Shown in pieces: positions 17,184 to 29,276 of a stretch of 36,870 nucleotides of DNA. This stretch comes from Lachnospiraceae bacterium (lineage in GTDB: Bacteria > Bacillota > Clostridia > Lachnospirales > Lachnospiraceae), in assembly GCA_021199655.1 (NCBI GenBank), contig JAJQHQ010000020.1, forward strand, positions 1-36,870. Reading direction: 5' to 3'. The position numbers and the translations under genes are program-made. The notes below the pieces were generated by a model. It ran no database searches. It saw only the letters and a program-made list of their open reading frames with translations, and was not told the origin of the DNA. How positions within the stretch are numbered: position 1 is the first letter of the stretch; each line of letters starts with the position of its first letter.

Positions 17184-18791
17184 TTACAACACACTCTCCA
17201 CGAACCGCAGGAACGCCGCCTGTCCCTCAGGGGTACGCTTGTACACTCCGGCGTGCTCCAGCACCTTGCTGAACACCAGCCCGACCTCGTCTTCGATAAT
17301 GCGGTCGATGGAATCTGCTGTAAAACAAAGAGGGGTATTCAATCCACCCGTAGTGCTTGTAGAATTACGGTATTTCAGCTTCAGCTCTTCCACCCACGGT
17401 GCGTGCTTGGAAAGCTCCTCGTCGTCAGAGATATCACGTCCCTCGACCATCGCAGTCTTTAAATGCTCCAGTTCGCCTTTCAGGCGGGCCGGAAGCACAG
17501 CAAGACCCATGACCTCGATCAGACCGATATTCTCTTTTTTGATGTGGTGCAGCTCCGCGTGCGGATGGAATACGCCGAGCGGATGTTCCTCCGTCGTGAT
17601 GTTATTGCGGAGCACCAGATCCAGCTCGAACTTTCCATTTTTCTTTCTCGCAATCGGGGTAATGGTATTGTGCGGCTCGCCATCCGTCTCCGCAAAAATA
17701 AATGCCGATTCATCTGTATACCCGCGCCACGCAAGCAGAATCTTATCCGCAAGATCAATCAGCCGCTCCGTCCTCTCACTGCGGATACGGATGACGGACA
17801 TCGGCCATTTTACAATGCCCGCTTCCACATCCTCATATCCGGCAAAGCTGATTTTCTTCTCGATCGGTGCTTTCGCCATCGCGAATTCATAGTGCCCGCC
17901 CTGGAAATGGTCGTGGCTTAAAATAGAGCCGCCGACGATCGGCAGATCCGCATTTGAGCCGACAAAATAATGCGGGAACTGCGTCACGAAATCCAGCAGC
18001 TTCGCGAACGTCGCACGCTCTATCTTCATCGGCACATGCTGCGAATTAAACACGATGCAGTGTTCATTGTAATAGACATAGGGCGAATACTGGAAATACC
18101 AGTCGCTGCCGTTGATCTTCACCGGAATAATGCGATGGTTCTGCCGCGCCGGATGATCCAGGCGTCCCGCATAACCTTCATTTTCCATGCACAGCTGGCA
18201 TTTCGGGTAGGCGGACTGTTTTGCGTTCCGCGCCGCCGCGATCGCTTTCGGATCCTTCTCCGGCTTGGACAGATTGATCGTAATGTCGAGATCGCCGTAC
18301 TCGGTCGGCGCAATCCATTTCATATCCTTTGCGATACGATAACGGCGGATATAATCCGTGTCCTGACTGAATTTATAATAGTAGTCCGTCGCCAGCTTCG
18401 GATCCTTCTGATACAGCTCAATAAAGCGGCGGATCACATTCGACGGGCGGTCCACCAACAGGCTCATCACCTTTGTGTCAAACAGATCGCGGTAGCCGAT
18501 CGTATTCTCCTCCAGAATTCCCGCCTCATACGCGTAATCACAGATTGCGCTGAGAATGTCAGGAAGTTCCTCTACGATACGTTCTTCCTGTTCATTGGCG
18601 CCATCTGCTGTCGAAGCAGCGCAAACAAAAGCTTTCATTGCCTTCTTGATTTCCTCTTCGGCATTTTCTTCCAGCGCATCGATCTTCAGCAGTTCCAGCA
18701 CTCGGTTCGCCGTAAATATCGCGTCTTCCGGCAAAATCAGACCTGTCGTCAGGCCATACTGCACCAGACGCGTGATTTCATGTTGAATCAT
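17184..18791 (-). CDS. galT: Galactose-1-phosphate (UDP-glucose-hexose-1-phosphate) uridylyltransferase
   Basis: This 535-residue protein matches the large Firmicute form of GalT, which exchanges UMP between UDP-glucose and galactose-1-phosphate in the Leloir pathway. Recognisable segments include QLCMENEGYAGRLDHPARQN, YVYYNEHCIVFNSQHVPM and the active-site region LSHDHFQGGHYEFAM with its histidines. The start was set at MIQHEI because AAGGAGGAGAT lies just upstream; an open frame extending to 18809 would place the ribosome site inside the gene. It follows lacZ on the same strand after 188 bp and would process the galactose that LacZ releases. No galK or galE is in the window. Confidence 0.92.
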   Translation of the reverse strand: MIQHEITRLVQYGLTTGLILPEDAIFTANRVLELLKIDALEENAEEEIKKAMKAFVCAASTADGANEQEERIVEELPDILSAICDYAYEAGILEENTIGYRDLFDTKVMSLLVDRPSNVIRRFIELYQKDPKLATDYYYKFSQDTDYIRRYRIAKDMKWIAPTEYGDLDITINLSKPEKDPKAIAAARNAKQSAYPKCQLCMENEGYAGRLDHPARQNHRIIPVKINGSDWYFQYSPYVYYNEHCIVFNSQHVPMKIERATFAKLLDFVTQFPHYFVGSNADLPIVGGSILSHDHFQGGHYEFAMAKAPIEKKISFAGYEDVEAGIVKWPMSVIRIRSERTERLIDLADKILLAWRGYTDESAFIFAETDGEPHNTITPIARKKNGKFELDLVLRNNITTEEHPLGVFHPHAELHHIKKENIGLIEVMGLAVLPARLKGELEHLKTAMVEGRDISDDEELSKHAPWVEELKLKYRNSTSTTGGLNTPLCFTADSIDRIIEDEVGLVFSKVLEHAGVYKRTPEGQAAFLRFVESVL

Positions 18792-18979
18792 GACTATCTC
18801 CTCCTTCATACAACCAGCACCCTTTCTTTCATGATCGTATCATAAAACGTGGTATCTTTGTTTATTTCATTAATCTCAAACATATCAATGTCTTTTTTAA
18901 ATGTCTCCCGAAGTTCCTCTGCAAGCGCAAAAATCATGGTCAATTTAAACTTTTTTCCGCCAAAAACAAGAAAATATCA

Positions 18980-22894
<3,915 letters not shown>

Positions 22895-22941
22895 TCAGGC
22901 CACAGTCTGTCTTTTCGATGCTGTTCTGAACTGTTGCTAAT

Positions 22942-22970
22942 ATTTTACAAAGCCTGTCTCTCCCCGTCAA
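22942..22970 (-). promoter_or_regulatory. Promoter of the lacZ-galT operon
   Basis: Minus-strand -35 TTGACG (22965-22970) and -10 TAAAAT (22942-22947) are 17 nt apart, about 90 bp upstream of the lacZ start. The leader between holds imperfect inverted copies of CAGAACA that could form a hairpin. Confidence 0.7.
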
Positions 22971-23108
22971 GAAGAAAAACCTTTTCCCAGCCTGAAATCT
23001 CCATGCGTATCAGCATTTATATTGGACGGCAATTCCCACAAAAAAATTATGCAAAACAATAATTTTCTGTTTATTTTTTCTTTCGCATCTGTTATGATGA
23101 AGATAATC

Positions 23109-23182
23109 GAGTAGGGAGACTTGTCCCCTACTCGCCGCGCGGGGCGCGAGCAGCCTTAGCTGCTAAATTCCTTACGCGCCCC
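23109..23182. repeat. Two strong hairpins in the lacZ/DUF402 intergenic region
   Basis: The first hairpin pairs GAGTAGGG with CCCCTACTC (about 23109-23133). The second pairs GGGGCGCG (23141-23148) with CGCGCCCC (23175-23182) and encloses AGCAGC/GCTGCT. The 446-bp gap 22853-23298 otherwise holds the lacZ promoter, an AT-rich stretch with a possible weak plus-strand -10 (TATGAT near 23092), and the hairpin at 23196. These hairpins may form the leader of the DUF402 gene. Confidence 0.5.
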
Positions 23183-23195
23183 TGCGCATAAAAAA

Positions 23196-23215
23196 GAATG
23201 CGCCCTGACGCATTC
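23196..23215. repeat. 20-bp hairpin repeat, copy 1
   Basis: GAATGCGCCCTGACGCATTC is a hairpin with 7-bp arms and a 6-nt loop. It is identical to 29208-29227 about 6 kb away. Here a run of A residues precedes it, so on the minus strand it would act as an intrinsic terminator. Confidence 0.65.
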
Positions 23216-23298
23216 TCGGGAACCTGGTGATCAAAAGAGGGGACCTGACTGCGCTGGATGCGGAGAAATCAAGGGCTCCGCTCAGAGAGGACAATCGA

Positions 23299-23787
23299 AT
23301 GGAAACTATCCGGCTGTATCGAAAAAGAATGATACCAAATGAATGCATCCCGCTAGACGACGATATCATTCTGCATGCGGACAATGAAGTCATCATCACA
23401 AAGTGGCACACCATCCGGCCAAAAAAGACCCTGCACCACGGCTACTCCTGTTATTTTATGGAGCGCGGATACAAGGTCAGCAAATTCTATGACCATGAGA
23501 ACAATCTGATCAGCTGGTACTGCGATATCATTGAGTACGAATATCTGGAAAAGGAAAATACATACATCTTCACCGATCTTCTGGTCGATGTGATCGTCTA
23601 TCCGGACGGTTTCGTCCGCGTCGTAGACCTGGATGAGCTCGCGGACGCGGTGCGCGACGGCCTGCTTTCTCCGGAACAATTGCAGCGCGCCCTGCGCAGG
23701 ACGGACAAGCTACTGTCCGTGATCTACAAGGGCGCGTTCGGGAAGCTTCAGAAATACATAGAGGATTATGAAGAAAAGGATACCTGA
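23299..23787 (+). CDS. DUF402 family protein
   Basis: The 162-residue protein starts at an ATG eight nucleotides after GAGAGG; a GTG-initiated extension to 23227 is less likely. The sequence LHHGYSCYFMERGYKVSKFY and later YTFTDLLVDVIVYPDGF-like segment (here IFTDLLVDVIVYPDGFVRVV), with DLDELADAV, fit the DUF402 fold. Some members are nucleoside di- and triphosphate phosphatases needing acidic residues to bind metal; the conserved Asp/Glu pattern is present but the substrate cannot be told. It ends 45 bp before the convergent ATPase remnant. Confidence 0.8.
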   Translation: METIRLYRKRMIPNECIPLDDDIILHADNEVIITKWHTIRPKKTLHHGYSCYFMERGYKVSKFYDHENNLISWYCDIIEYEYLEKENTYIFTDLLVDVIVYPDGFVRVVDLDELADAVRDGLLSPEQLQRALRRTDKLLSVIYKGAFGKLQKYIEDYEEKDT

Positions 23788-23832
23788 TATTCATGATCAT
23801 GAAAGGTGCCCCGATGCTTCCGTATTAAATCT

Positions 23833-24113
23833 TTATATACGAAACCGGTTTACCGACAGATCGCCGAAGCTGATTTCCTTTTCTTTCAGAAACATCACCA
23901 TGTAGATCGGCAGATAGGAAATACGGCCCTTTTCCATCACATTCTCATTTGTGAAAACAATCGCGTTTTCCATGTGAAACGTTTCTTTTTTCAATGCCTG
24001 CGTCAGCGCGGAATGCTTTTCGTAATCTTTCCCGCTCTTCACTTCAATCGGAAGTACCTTTCCATCCAGTTCAATCAGGAAATCCAGTTCCCCCATCTTT
24101 TTGTTGTTATACT
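23833..24113 (-). pseudogene. C-terminal remnant of an AAA_14/DUF4143 ATPase
   Basis: Only the C-terminal 90 or so residues remain: KMGELDFLIELDGKVLPIEV then SGKDYEKHSALTQALKK is the nuclease-like end of the DUF4143 family. Homology appears to continue a few codons upstream (YNNKK) and then stops exactly where 42-bp tandem repeats start, with an in-frame TGA just before. The Walker motifs and most of the gene are absent. An ATG inside would allow an 87-residue product, but no good ribosome site precedes it. An intact relative lies at 27885-29204. Confidence 0.75.
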
Positions 24114-24209
24114 TTCACAAATATCAAAATTTTTCAAATTCCTGAAGGCTATACTTTCACAAATAACAAATTTTTTCAGATTTCTGAAACCTGTGCTTTC
24201 ACAAATATC
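24108..24209. repeat. 42-bp tandem repeat, about 2.4 copies
   Basis: Units at 24108-24149 and 24150-24191 plus a partial at 24192-24209 share TATACTTTCACAAATA and an AT-rich rest. The repeats abut the truncated ATPase gene and differ by several substitutions, so the duplication is not very recent. Confidence 0.75.
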
Positions 24210-24233
24210 AATATCGGCATCATATACATTCCG

Positions 24234-25073
24234 TCACGGAGCGACCGTTATGGTCTCATTCACAACATCCTCCGCAGACCAGTCATCGTAATCATACACT
24301 CGAAGAGTAAACTCTATCTCCTCCACCTCTTCAATCCCGTTTTCCTCCAGATCATCCAGACTCCATGTCATAGAGCTGTTAAACGCGCATTTCCCGGCAT
24401 AAACCTCTGTAGCCCAGTAAGGATCCAGCATATACCCGTTCACTGAAACATCGTCAACAGAAAACATCAGATTCGATTCCGTCTTGTTCACAAGAAACAG
24501 ATTCGCTGTGTAGCCCCAGATATCATCAGTCTCAAAATCCACCACGATCATTGTCACGTCGTCATTGTCCACTAACACAATATCGGATTCCTGTGCTTCT
24601 CTCTCATACACGACGGCATTCTCTTCCCCATCCGGATAAATATGAATGGTCTCTTCCGCCACATTGTCCGCCAACCAGTCGTCGCTGTCATAGACCCGAA
24701 AAGAAATTTCAATATCCGTGACTTCGTCTATCTCATCCGGCATCGAATAGAATGTGATATCGGAATTATCTTTTTTTCCGGCAGCAACCTCTGTCGCAAA
24801 AAACGGATCGCTCATCACCCCATTTACCGAAGCAGTCTCTACGGAAAACATATACGTTTTTTCAGACGATTTGTTTTCAAAATAAGCGTCCACTGTATAG
24901 CCAAACAGGCTGTCCGGCTCCAGACCAGTGATCCGGATCACGCACTCATCATTATCAACAACCGTAATTTCTTCAAATTCCGTTTCCTCCGCTCCTGCGA
25001 TGACACTTTCATAAGACGTCATCGGCATGGCGAGAGTCACGGCAGTAAGGATTGCCAGAACCATTCTCTTCAT
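24234..25073 (-). CDS. Secreted protein with two copies of an unrecognised domain
   Basis: A 279-residue protein begins at an ATG after GGAGG (9 nt); the GTG nine codons upstream is less likely. The N-terminus KRMVLAILTAVTLAMPMTSY is a signal peptide. Two tandem domains of about 110 residues follow, each starting VDNDE or VDNDD, with matching segments GYTVDAYFENKS / GYTANLFLVNKT, FSVETASVNGVMSDPFFATEVAAGK / FSVDDVSVNGYMLDPYW and FRVYDSDDW / LRVYDYDDW. The pattern predicts acidic beta-sandwich modules. I do not recognise the family. It might bind surface ligands or calcium, but this is a guess from the Asp-rich loops. Confidence 0.7.
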   Translation of the reverse strand: MKRMVLAILTAVTLAMPMTSYESVIAGAEETEFEEITVVDNDECVIRITGLEPDSLFGYTVDAYFENKSSEKTYMFSVETASVNGVMSDPFFATEVAAGKKDNSDITFYSMPDEIDEVTDIEISFRVYDSDDWLADNVAEETIHIYPDGEENAVVYEREAQESDIVLVDNDDVTMIVVDFETDDIWGYTANLFLVNKTESNLMFSVDDVSVNGYMLDPYWATEVYAGKCAFNSSMTWSLDDLEENGIEEVEEIEFTLRVYDYDDWSAEDVVNETITVAP

Positions 25074-25239
25074 TTCTTTCTTCCTCCGTCTGTTTTTCAC
25101 TATAGGAATCTTCCTGTATTCTCACATGTCAGTGTCAGATTCCCTTATTTTTCAATTTTTTTATTTCTCCGGATGTCAAAAGGAATCCGATACCCGACAG
25201 CAAAGCAGGAGGAAACCCAGGCCGCACCAGCCGCATGTT

Positions 25240-26973
25240 TCAGCTGAGCTTCCGCACCGCCTCCCGCACCGGCAGGATGAAAGACGGAGAAACAGACAGT
25301 TCATCGATTCCCATTTCGACAAAGGTTTCTGTCAGGGAAGTGTCTGCGCCGAGTTCCCCGCAGATACCGACCCAGGCGCCGCCTCTGTGTCCGTTTTCGA
25401 TAACCATCCGGATTGATCGAAGGACAGCCGGGTGATGGGGATCATAAATGCTGTCCAGCTTCGGATTCTGCCGGTCGATTGCCAGGGTGTACTGGGTCAG
25501 ATCGTTGGTACCGATGCTGAAGAAATCCACTTCCTTCGCCAGCTCTTCACTGATCCAGACAGCAGCCGGTGTCTCGATCATGATGCCAATTTCGACATCC
25601 TTATACGGAATATCCTGCTCGCGGAGTTCTGCTTTTACTTCTTCCAGAATCCGTTTGCTCTCCAGCACTTCCTGCACGGAAATGATCATCGGGAACATAA
25701 TGGAGATATTGCCGAATGCACTGGCCCGCAGAAGTGCGCGCAGCTGTGTGCGGAAGATTTCCTGCTGATCCAGACAGATGCGGATCGCACGGTAGCCCAT
25801 GGCGGGATTGTCCTCTTTTTCGAGATGGAAATAATCCGCCTGCTTGTCGGCGCCGATATCCAGCGTACGGACAATTACTTTTTTGCCGGCCATATTCTGG
25901 GCAACCATTTTGTACGCTTTGAACTGTTCCTCCTCTGTCGGAAAAGTATCCGATTCCAAATAGAGGAATTCACTCCGGAACAGGCCGATTCCTTCGCCGT
26001 CATTTTCCAGCACCTGAGCAACATCGGATACGCTGCCGATGTTGGCATACAGGTGAATTTTTCTGCCGCTTCTGGTGATGGTCTCTTTCCCGCGCAGTTC
26101 TTTTAAAAGCTGCTGCCTCCGCTCATCATCGCTCATTTTCGCGCTCATCTGCTCCAGCGTCGCCGCATCCGGGTCAATGATCACGGTTCCGGTATAACCG
26201 TCTACGATGGCTGTCTTACCGGCCCATTCTTCCCGAATGTCGATGCCGATCACCGCGGGAATATTCATCGAGCGGGCCAGAATGGCCGTGTGGGAATTGG
26301 AAGACCCGCGGCGGGTGACAAAAGCCAGGATTCTGGATTTGTCCATCTGCACGGTCTCGCTGGGCGCCAGGTCGTCCGCCATCAGGATGACTGGCTCGTC
26401 AGGCGCAAGTGTGTCTGTGCCGGTTCGGCTGCCAATGTCGGGGGCAGCATTGATTTCGGTGACAATGCCTGTTCCGGCGACGGTTTCTGTTCCGGCAGCG
26501 CTTCCGGTTTGGCTGCCAGCGAGAGTTCCGGCGATAGTCCCGCTTCCGCTCAGTACCGCAACCAGGCGTTCCGAGATATCTCTCACATCCGCCGCGCGCG
26601 CCTGCATATAGGCATCGTCCATCTGTGCAAACATTTTTGCAAAATTATCCCCGGTCGCAGCGACCGCATACTCCGCGTTAATCAGCTCTCTGCGGATCAT
26701 ATTATAGATGGAGTCCAAATAATCCTCGTCCTCCATCATCATCTTATGGACGGCAAAAACGGCCGCGTTGTCCGCGCCCACCTCCTGCAGCGCTTTTTCA
26801 TAAATCTGATCCAGCTGGGCGAGCGCCGTCTTTTGGGCAGCGTCGAAGCGGACAATTTCCGCCTCTGCGTCTTCAATGTGCCGTCTTTTTACCTGGGTTT
26901 CCTTTTTCTGATAGAAAAACACCTTTCCAATCGCAATTTTATTAAAAATCGTTTTGCCCTGATATTGTTCCAT
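25240..26973 (-). CDS. ptsI: PTS enzyme I (phosphoenolpyruvate-protein phosphotransferase)
   Basis: Enzyme I takes phosphate from phosphoenolpyruvate and passes it to HPr. The 577-residue protein has the N-terminal four-helix region, the swivelling His domain with active-site His228 in SSNSHTAILARSMNIPAVIG, and the PEP-binding barrel with LYLESDTFPTEEEQF, NPAMGYRAIRICL, FFSIGTNDLTQYTLA and the Cys of VGICGELGAD. The active His is at about 190 in standard enzymes; here a Gly/Thr/Ala-rich insert of about 40 residues (around 142-183) pushes it back. The start follows AGGAGG at about 10 nt; an open extension to 27048 overlaps a repeat and is unlikely. It lies downstream of ptsH on the same strand. 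Confidence 0.93.
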   Translation of the reverse strand: MEQYQGKTIFNKIAIGKVFFYQKKETQVKRRHIEDAEAEIVRFDAAQKTALAQLDQIYEKALQEVGADNAAVFAVHKMMMEDEDYLDSIYNMIRRELINAEYAVAATGDNFAKMFAQMDDAYMQARAADVRDISERLVAVLSGSGTIAGTLAGSQTGSAAGTETVAGTGIVTEINAAPDIGSRTGTDTLAPDEPVILMADDLAPSETVQMDKSRILAFVTRRGSSNSHTAILARSMNIPAVIGIDIREEWAGKTAIVDGYTGTVIIDPDAATLEQMSAKMSDDERRQQLLKELRGKETITRSGRKIHLYANIGSVSDVAQVLENDGEGIGLFRSEFLYLESDTFPTEEEQFKAYKMVAQNMAGKKVIVRTLDIGADKQADYFHLEKEDNPAMGYRAIRICLDQQEIFRTQLRALLRASAFGNISIMFPMIISVQEVLESKRILEEVKAELREQDIPYKDVEIGIMIETPAAVWISEELAKEVDFFSIGTNDLTQYTLAIDRQNPKLDSIYDPHHPAVLRSIRMVIENGHRGGAWVGICGELGADTSLTETFVEMGIDELSVSPSFILPVREAVRKLS

Positions 26974-27049
26974 GAGAAAACTTCCTCCTGCATCTTCCAC
27001 GTCACATGAATACAGTGTGACGACATGCCCCGCTGATATCTGTATCAAT

Positions 27050-27171
27050 TATAGTAAACGACGCAAGTCGTTTTACTTCGCGCCAGACGCGAGGCTGCGA
27101 AGCAGCCATTCCATGCGCGTCTATGTGCATCATCTATAGTGAATAGCAAAAGAATTTTGTCGTTCACTATA
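27050..27171. repeat. Inverted-repeat element B between ptsH and ptsI
   Basis: The ends TATAGTAAACGAC (27050-27062) and GTCGTTCACTATA (27159-27171) are inverted copies with one mismatch. Inside are hairpins AGTAAACGAC/GTCGTTTTACT, GGCTGC/GCAGCC and TATAGTGAA/TTCACTATA. The element fills about half of the 257-bp gap in the ptsH-ptsI pair and may alter the expression ratio of the two genes. Confidence 0.6.
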
Positions 27172-27230
27172 AAACAGCCAGTTACAGGTCTGTGCTCCAC
27201 TGCAGTCTGTCCTGAAAAGCCATTGATTCT

Positions 27231-27488
27231 TTACAGATTTTCTGAGAAAAAGGTCCGCAGCCCGGCGATCGCCGCATCTTCGTCCTCACCGTCCGCCTCG
27301 ATCGTCACGGCAGTGCCTTTCTTTACGCCAAGACCCATGATCATCATCAGTTTCGCAGCATTTACTTTTCTGCCGTTCGCATTGATGAAAATGGCGGAGG
27401 AATATTTTTTTGCTTCTTTTACCAGCTCTCCCGCAGGGCGTGCGTGAATTCCGAGTTCGTCTGTGATGGTGTAGTCAAACGTTTTCAT
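27231..27488 (-). CDS. ptsH: HPr-like phosphocarrier protein
   Basis: The 85-residue protein has the length and fold signature of HPr. His15 in ELGIHARPAGEL receives phosphate from enzyme I. The region of the regulatory serine reads NAAKLMMIMGLGVKKG: position 46 is Lys where Gram-positive HPr has Ser46, the HPr kinase target, so this copy should not mediate CcpA-type catabolite control. It may be a paralogue dedicated to another sugar or regulatory PTS. AGGAAGGAAA lies upstream of the ATG. ptsI follows on the same strand. Confidence 0.93.
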   Translation of the reverse strand: MKTFDYTITDELGIHARPAGELVKEAKKYSSAIFINANGRKVNAAKLMMIMGLGVKKGTAVTIEADGEDEDAAIAGLRTFFSENL

Positions 27489-27504
27489 AATATCTTTTTC
27501 CTTC

Positions 27505-27528
27505 CTGACAGCTTCTTTTACCTGTCAG
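27505..27528 (-). promoter_or_regulatory. Inverted repeat in the ptsH leader
   Basis: CTGACAG (27505-27511) and CTGTCAG (27522-27528) lie just upstream of the ribosome site of ptsH, with a 10-nt spacer. It may be an RNA hairpin or an operator. A possible extended -10 (TGGCATACT) lies a few bases further upstream on the minus strand, but no good -35 was found. The rest of the gap 27529-27803 shows nothing recognisable. Confidence 0.4.
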
Positions 27529-27803
27529 TTAGTATGCCAGATCCGTTCAAAAAGTATTCCTGCCTGCGGAATAGTAATCTGTAGTTTCGGCCATGTGCCA
27601 GCGCAAATCTGTCCGGCACTATGCCCTCCTGTCGAACTGCATTTTTTACGCGAGTATACCACATTCTTATGATGTACAGGATTATTTTTTAATGTTTATA
27701 GCAATTTCTGTAACGGATGATATGCGCAGTTTCATTTCGCTGTATTTTATGTGTTATCATGCATTATTTCGTTGATAAAAACGTAATATATTCACTTTTT
27801 TGC

Positions 27804-27831
27804 TTGCATTTTTTGTTTTGTTCATTATAAT
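27804..27831 (+). promoter_or_regulatory. Promoter of the AAA_14/DUF4143 ATPase gene
   Basis: A -35 TTGCAT (27804-27809) and perfect -10 TATAAT (27826-27831) are 16 nt apart in AT-rich DNA, about 50 bp before the start codon. Confidence 0.65.
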
Positions 27832-27884
27832 GATATTGAAACATAATTCCAGGGGCACTCCCGTTTTCAGAAAGAGAGACGCTT

Positions 27885-29204
27885 ATGTATCGAAAAGCAA
27901 TGGAAGAACTGATAAAATGGAAAGAAAATCCCCGGCGAAAGCCGTTGATTATTGAGGGTGCCAGGCAGGTCGGCAAGACCTGGCTGATGAAGGAATTTGG
28001 CCGCACGCAATATGAGAATACTGTTTATGTAAACTTCGATGCGAACAGCCAGATGCAGGAATTGTTTTCCCATGATATGGACGTGAATCGTCTGCTTCTG
28101 GGACTCGAGCTCTACTCCGGCCAGAAAATAAATTCTGAAACGACACTTTTGATTTTCGACGAGGTACAGGAAGTGCCGAAGGCCTTATCCAGCCTGAAAT
28201 ATTTTTATGAAAATGCTCCGCAGCACCAGATTGTCTGCGCAAGCTCTCTTCTCGGGATTGCTTTACACGCCGGGACATCCTTCCCTGTGGGAAAGGTGGA
28301 TTTTTTTAAGCTTTACCCTCTCTCCTTTGAAGAATTTCTCATGGCAACGGGCAAAGAACGCTTTGCCGAACTGCTGGCTTCTCATGACTTCTCTATGATT
28401 ACCACGTTCCGTCAGAATTATGTGGATGCCCTGAAGTATTATTATTTTATCGGCGGAATGCCGGAGGCCGTAGCAAGCTTTGCCGAATTACAGGATTTCA
28501 ATGAAGTAAGGGCCATACAGCAAAGAATTCTGGCTGCGTATGAGCAGGATTTCTCAAAACATGCGCCAAATGAGATCGTTCCACGCATCCGCATGGTATG
28601 GAACAGCATTCCTTCTCAGCTTGCCAAAGAAAACCGGAAATTCGTGTATGGCCTGGTTCGGGAAGGCGGGCGTGCAAAGGATTTTGAAACAGCCATTCTG
28701 TGGCTTTCTGACTGTGGACTGGTTCACAGGATAAACCGCGTGACAAACGCAAAACTCCCGCTGAAATTCTACGAAGATCTGAAAGCATTTAAGCTCTTTT
28801 TTGTGGATGTCGGACTGCTTGGCTGTCTGGTCGGTTTAAAAGCCTCGACTCTGTTAAACGGAAATGCGCTTTTTACCGAATTTAAAGGAGCACTGACGGA
28901 ACAGTATGTGCTGCAGCAGCTTGTCACAATTCCGGATCTGAATATATATTACTATACAAATGACCGCGGCTCCTGTGAGATTGACTTCCTGATTGATGAC
29001 GGCACACAGGTCGTTCCTGTGGAGGTAAAAGCCGAGGTAAACCTTCACGCGAAAAGCCTGCGCACCTTCCGCGAAAAGTATCATCCGGCGGTTTCCGTCC
29101 GCACTGCCATGACAGATTACCGGCGGGAAGACCGGCTTTTGAATCTGCCATTATACGCTATTAGTGAAATCGCATCTCTCGGCCCGGAAAAAGCCGTTTC
29201 GTAA
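27885..29204 (+). CDS. AAA_14 / DUF4143 ATP-binding protein
   Basis: This intact 439-residue protein has a Walker A motif GARQVGKTW (residues about 25-33), a Walker B LLIFDEVQE, the family segment FFKLYPLSFEEFLMATG, and a C-terminal PD-(D/E)XK-like DUF4143 domain with YTNDRGSCEIDFLIDDGTQ then VVPVEVKAE. Such proteins are very common in gut anaerobes and have no firm role. In place of the usual Arg after Ala-Ser-Ser/Gly the sensor stretch reads VCASSLLGIALH. ATG at 27885 is preceded by GAAAGAGAG. A remnant of a relative lies at 23833-24113. Confidence 0.87.
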   Translation: MYRKAMEELIKWKENPRRKPLIIEGARQVGKTWLMKEFGRTQYENTVYVNFDANSQMQELFSHDMDVNRLLLGLELYSGQKINSETTLLIFDEVQEVPKALSSLKYFYENAPQHQIVCASSLLGIALHAGTSFPVGKVDFFKLYPLSFEEFLMATGKERFAELLASHDFSMITTFRQNYVDALKYYYFIGGMPEAVASFAELQDFNEVRAIQQRILAAYEQDFSKHAPNEIVPRIRMVWNSIPSQLAKENRKFVYGLVREGGRAKDFETAILWLSDCGLVHRINRVTNAKLPLKFYEDLKAFKLFFVDVGLLGCLVGLKASTLLNGNALFTEFKGALTEQYVLQQLVTIPDLNIYYYTNDRGSCEIDFLIDDGTQVVPVEVKAEVNLHAKSLRTFREKYHPAVSVRTAMTDYRREDRLLNLPLYAISEIASLGPEKAVS

Positions 29205-29207
29205 ACA

Positions 29208-29227
29208 GAATGCGCCCTGACGCATTC
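29208..29227. repeat. 20-bp hairpin repeat, copy 2
   Basis: Identical to 23196-23215 (GAATGCGCCCTGACGCATTC). It begins three bases after the ATPase stop codon and may work as a weak terminator; no T tract follows on the plus strand. Confidence 0.6.
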
Positions 29228-29276
29228 CCGCGCCGTTCAAAGAACCATTCACAATGAACTTTTTTGAGGTGTGATC

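Noticed and set aside
17970-18845. Long plus-strand open frame opposite galT
   Set aside because: It lies wholly within or against galT, has no recognisable domain and galT is clearly the real gene.
23172-23414. Minus-strand open frame over the DUF402 start
   Set aside because: It is antisense to the DUF402 gene and its hairpin leader and shows no likeness to any family.
24108-24209. CRISPR array
   Set aside because: The units are directly adjoining 42-bp tandem repeats without unique spacers.
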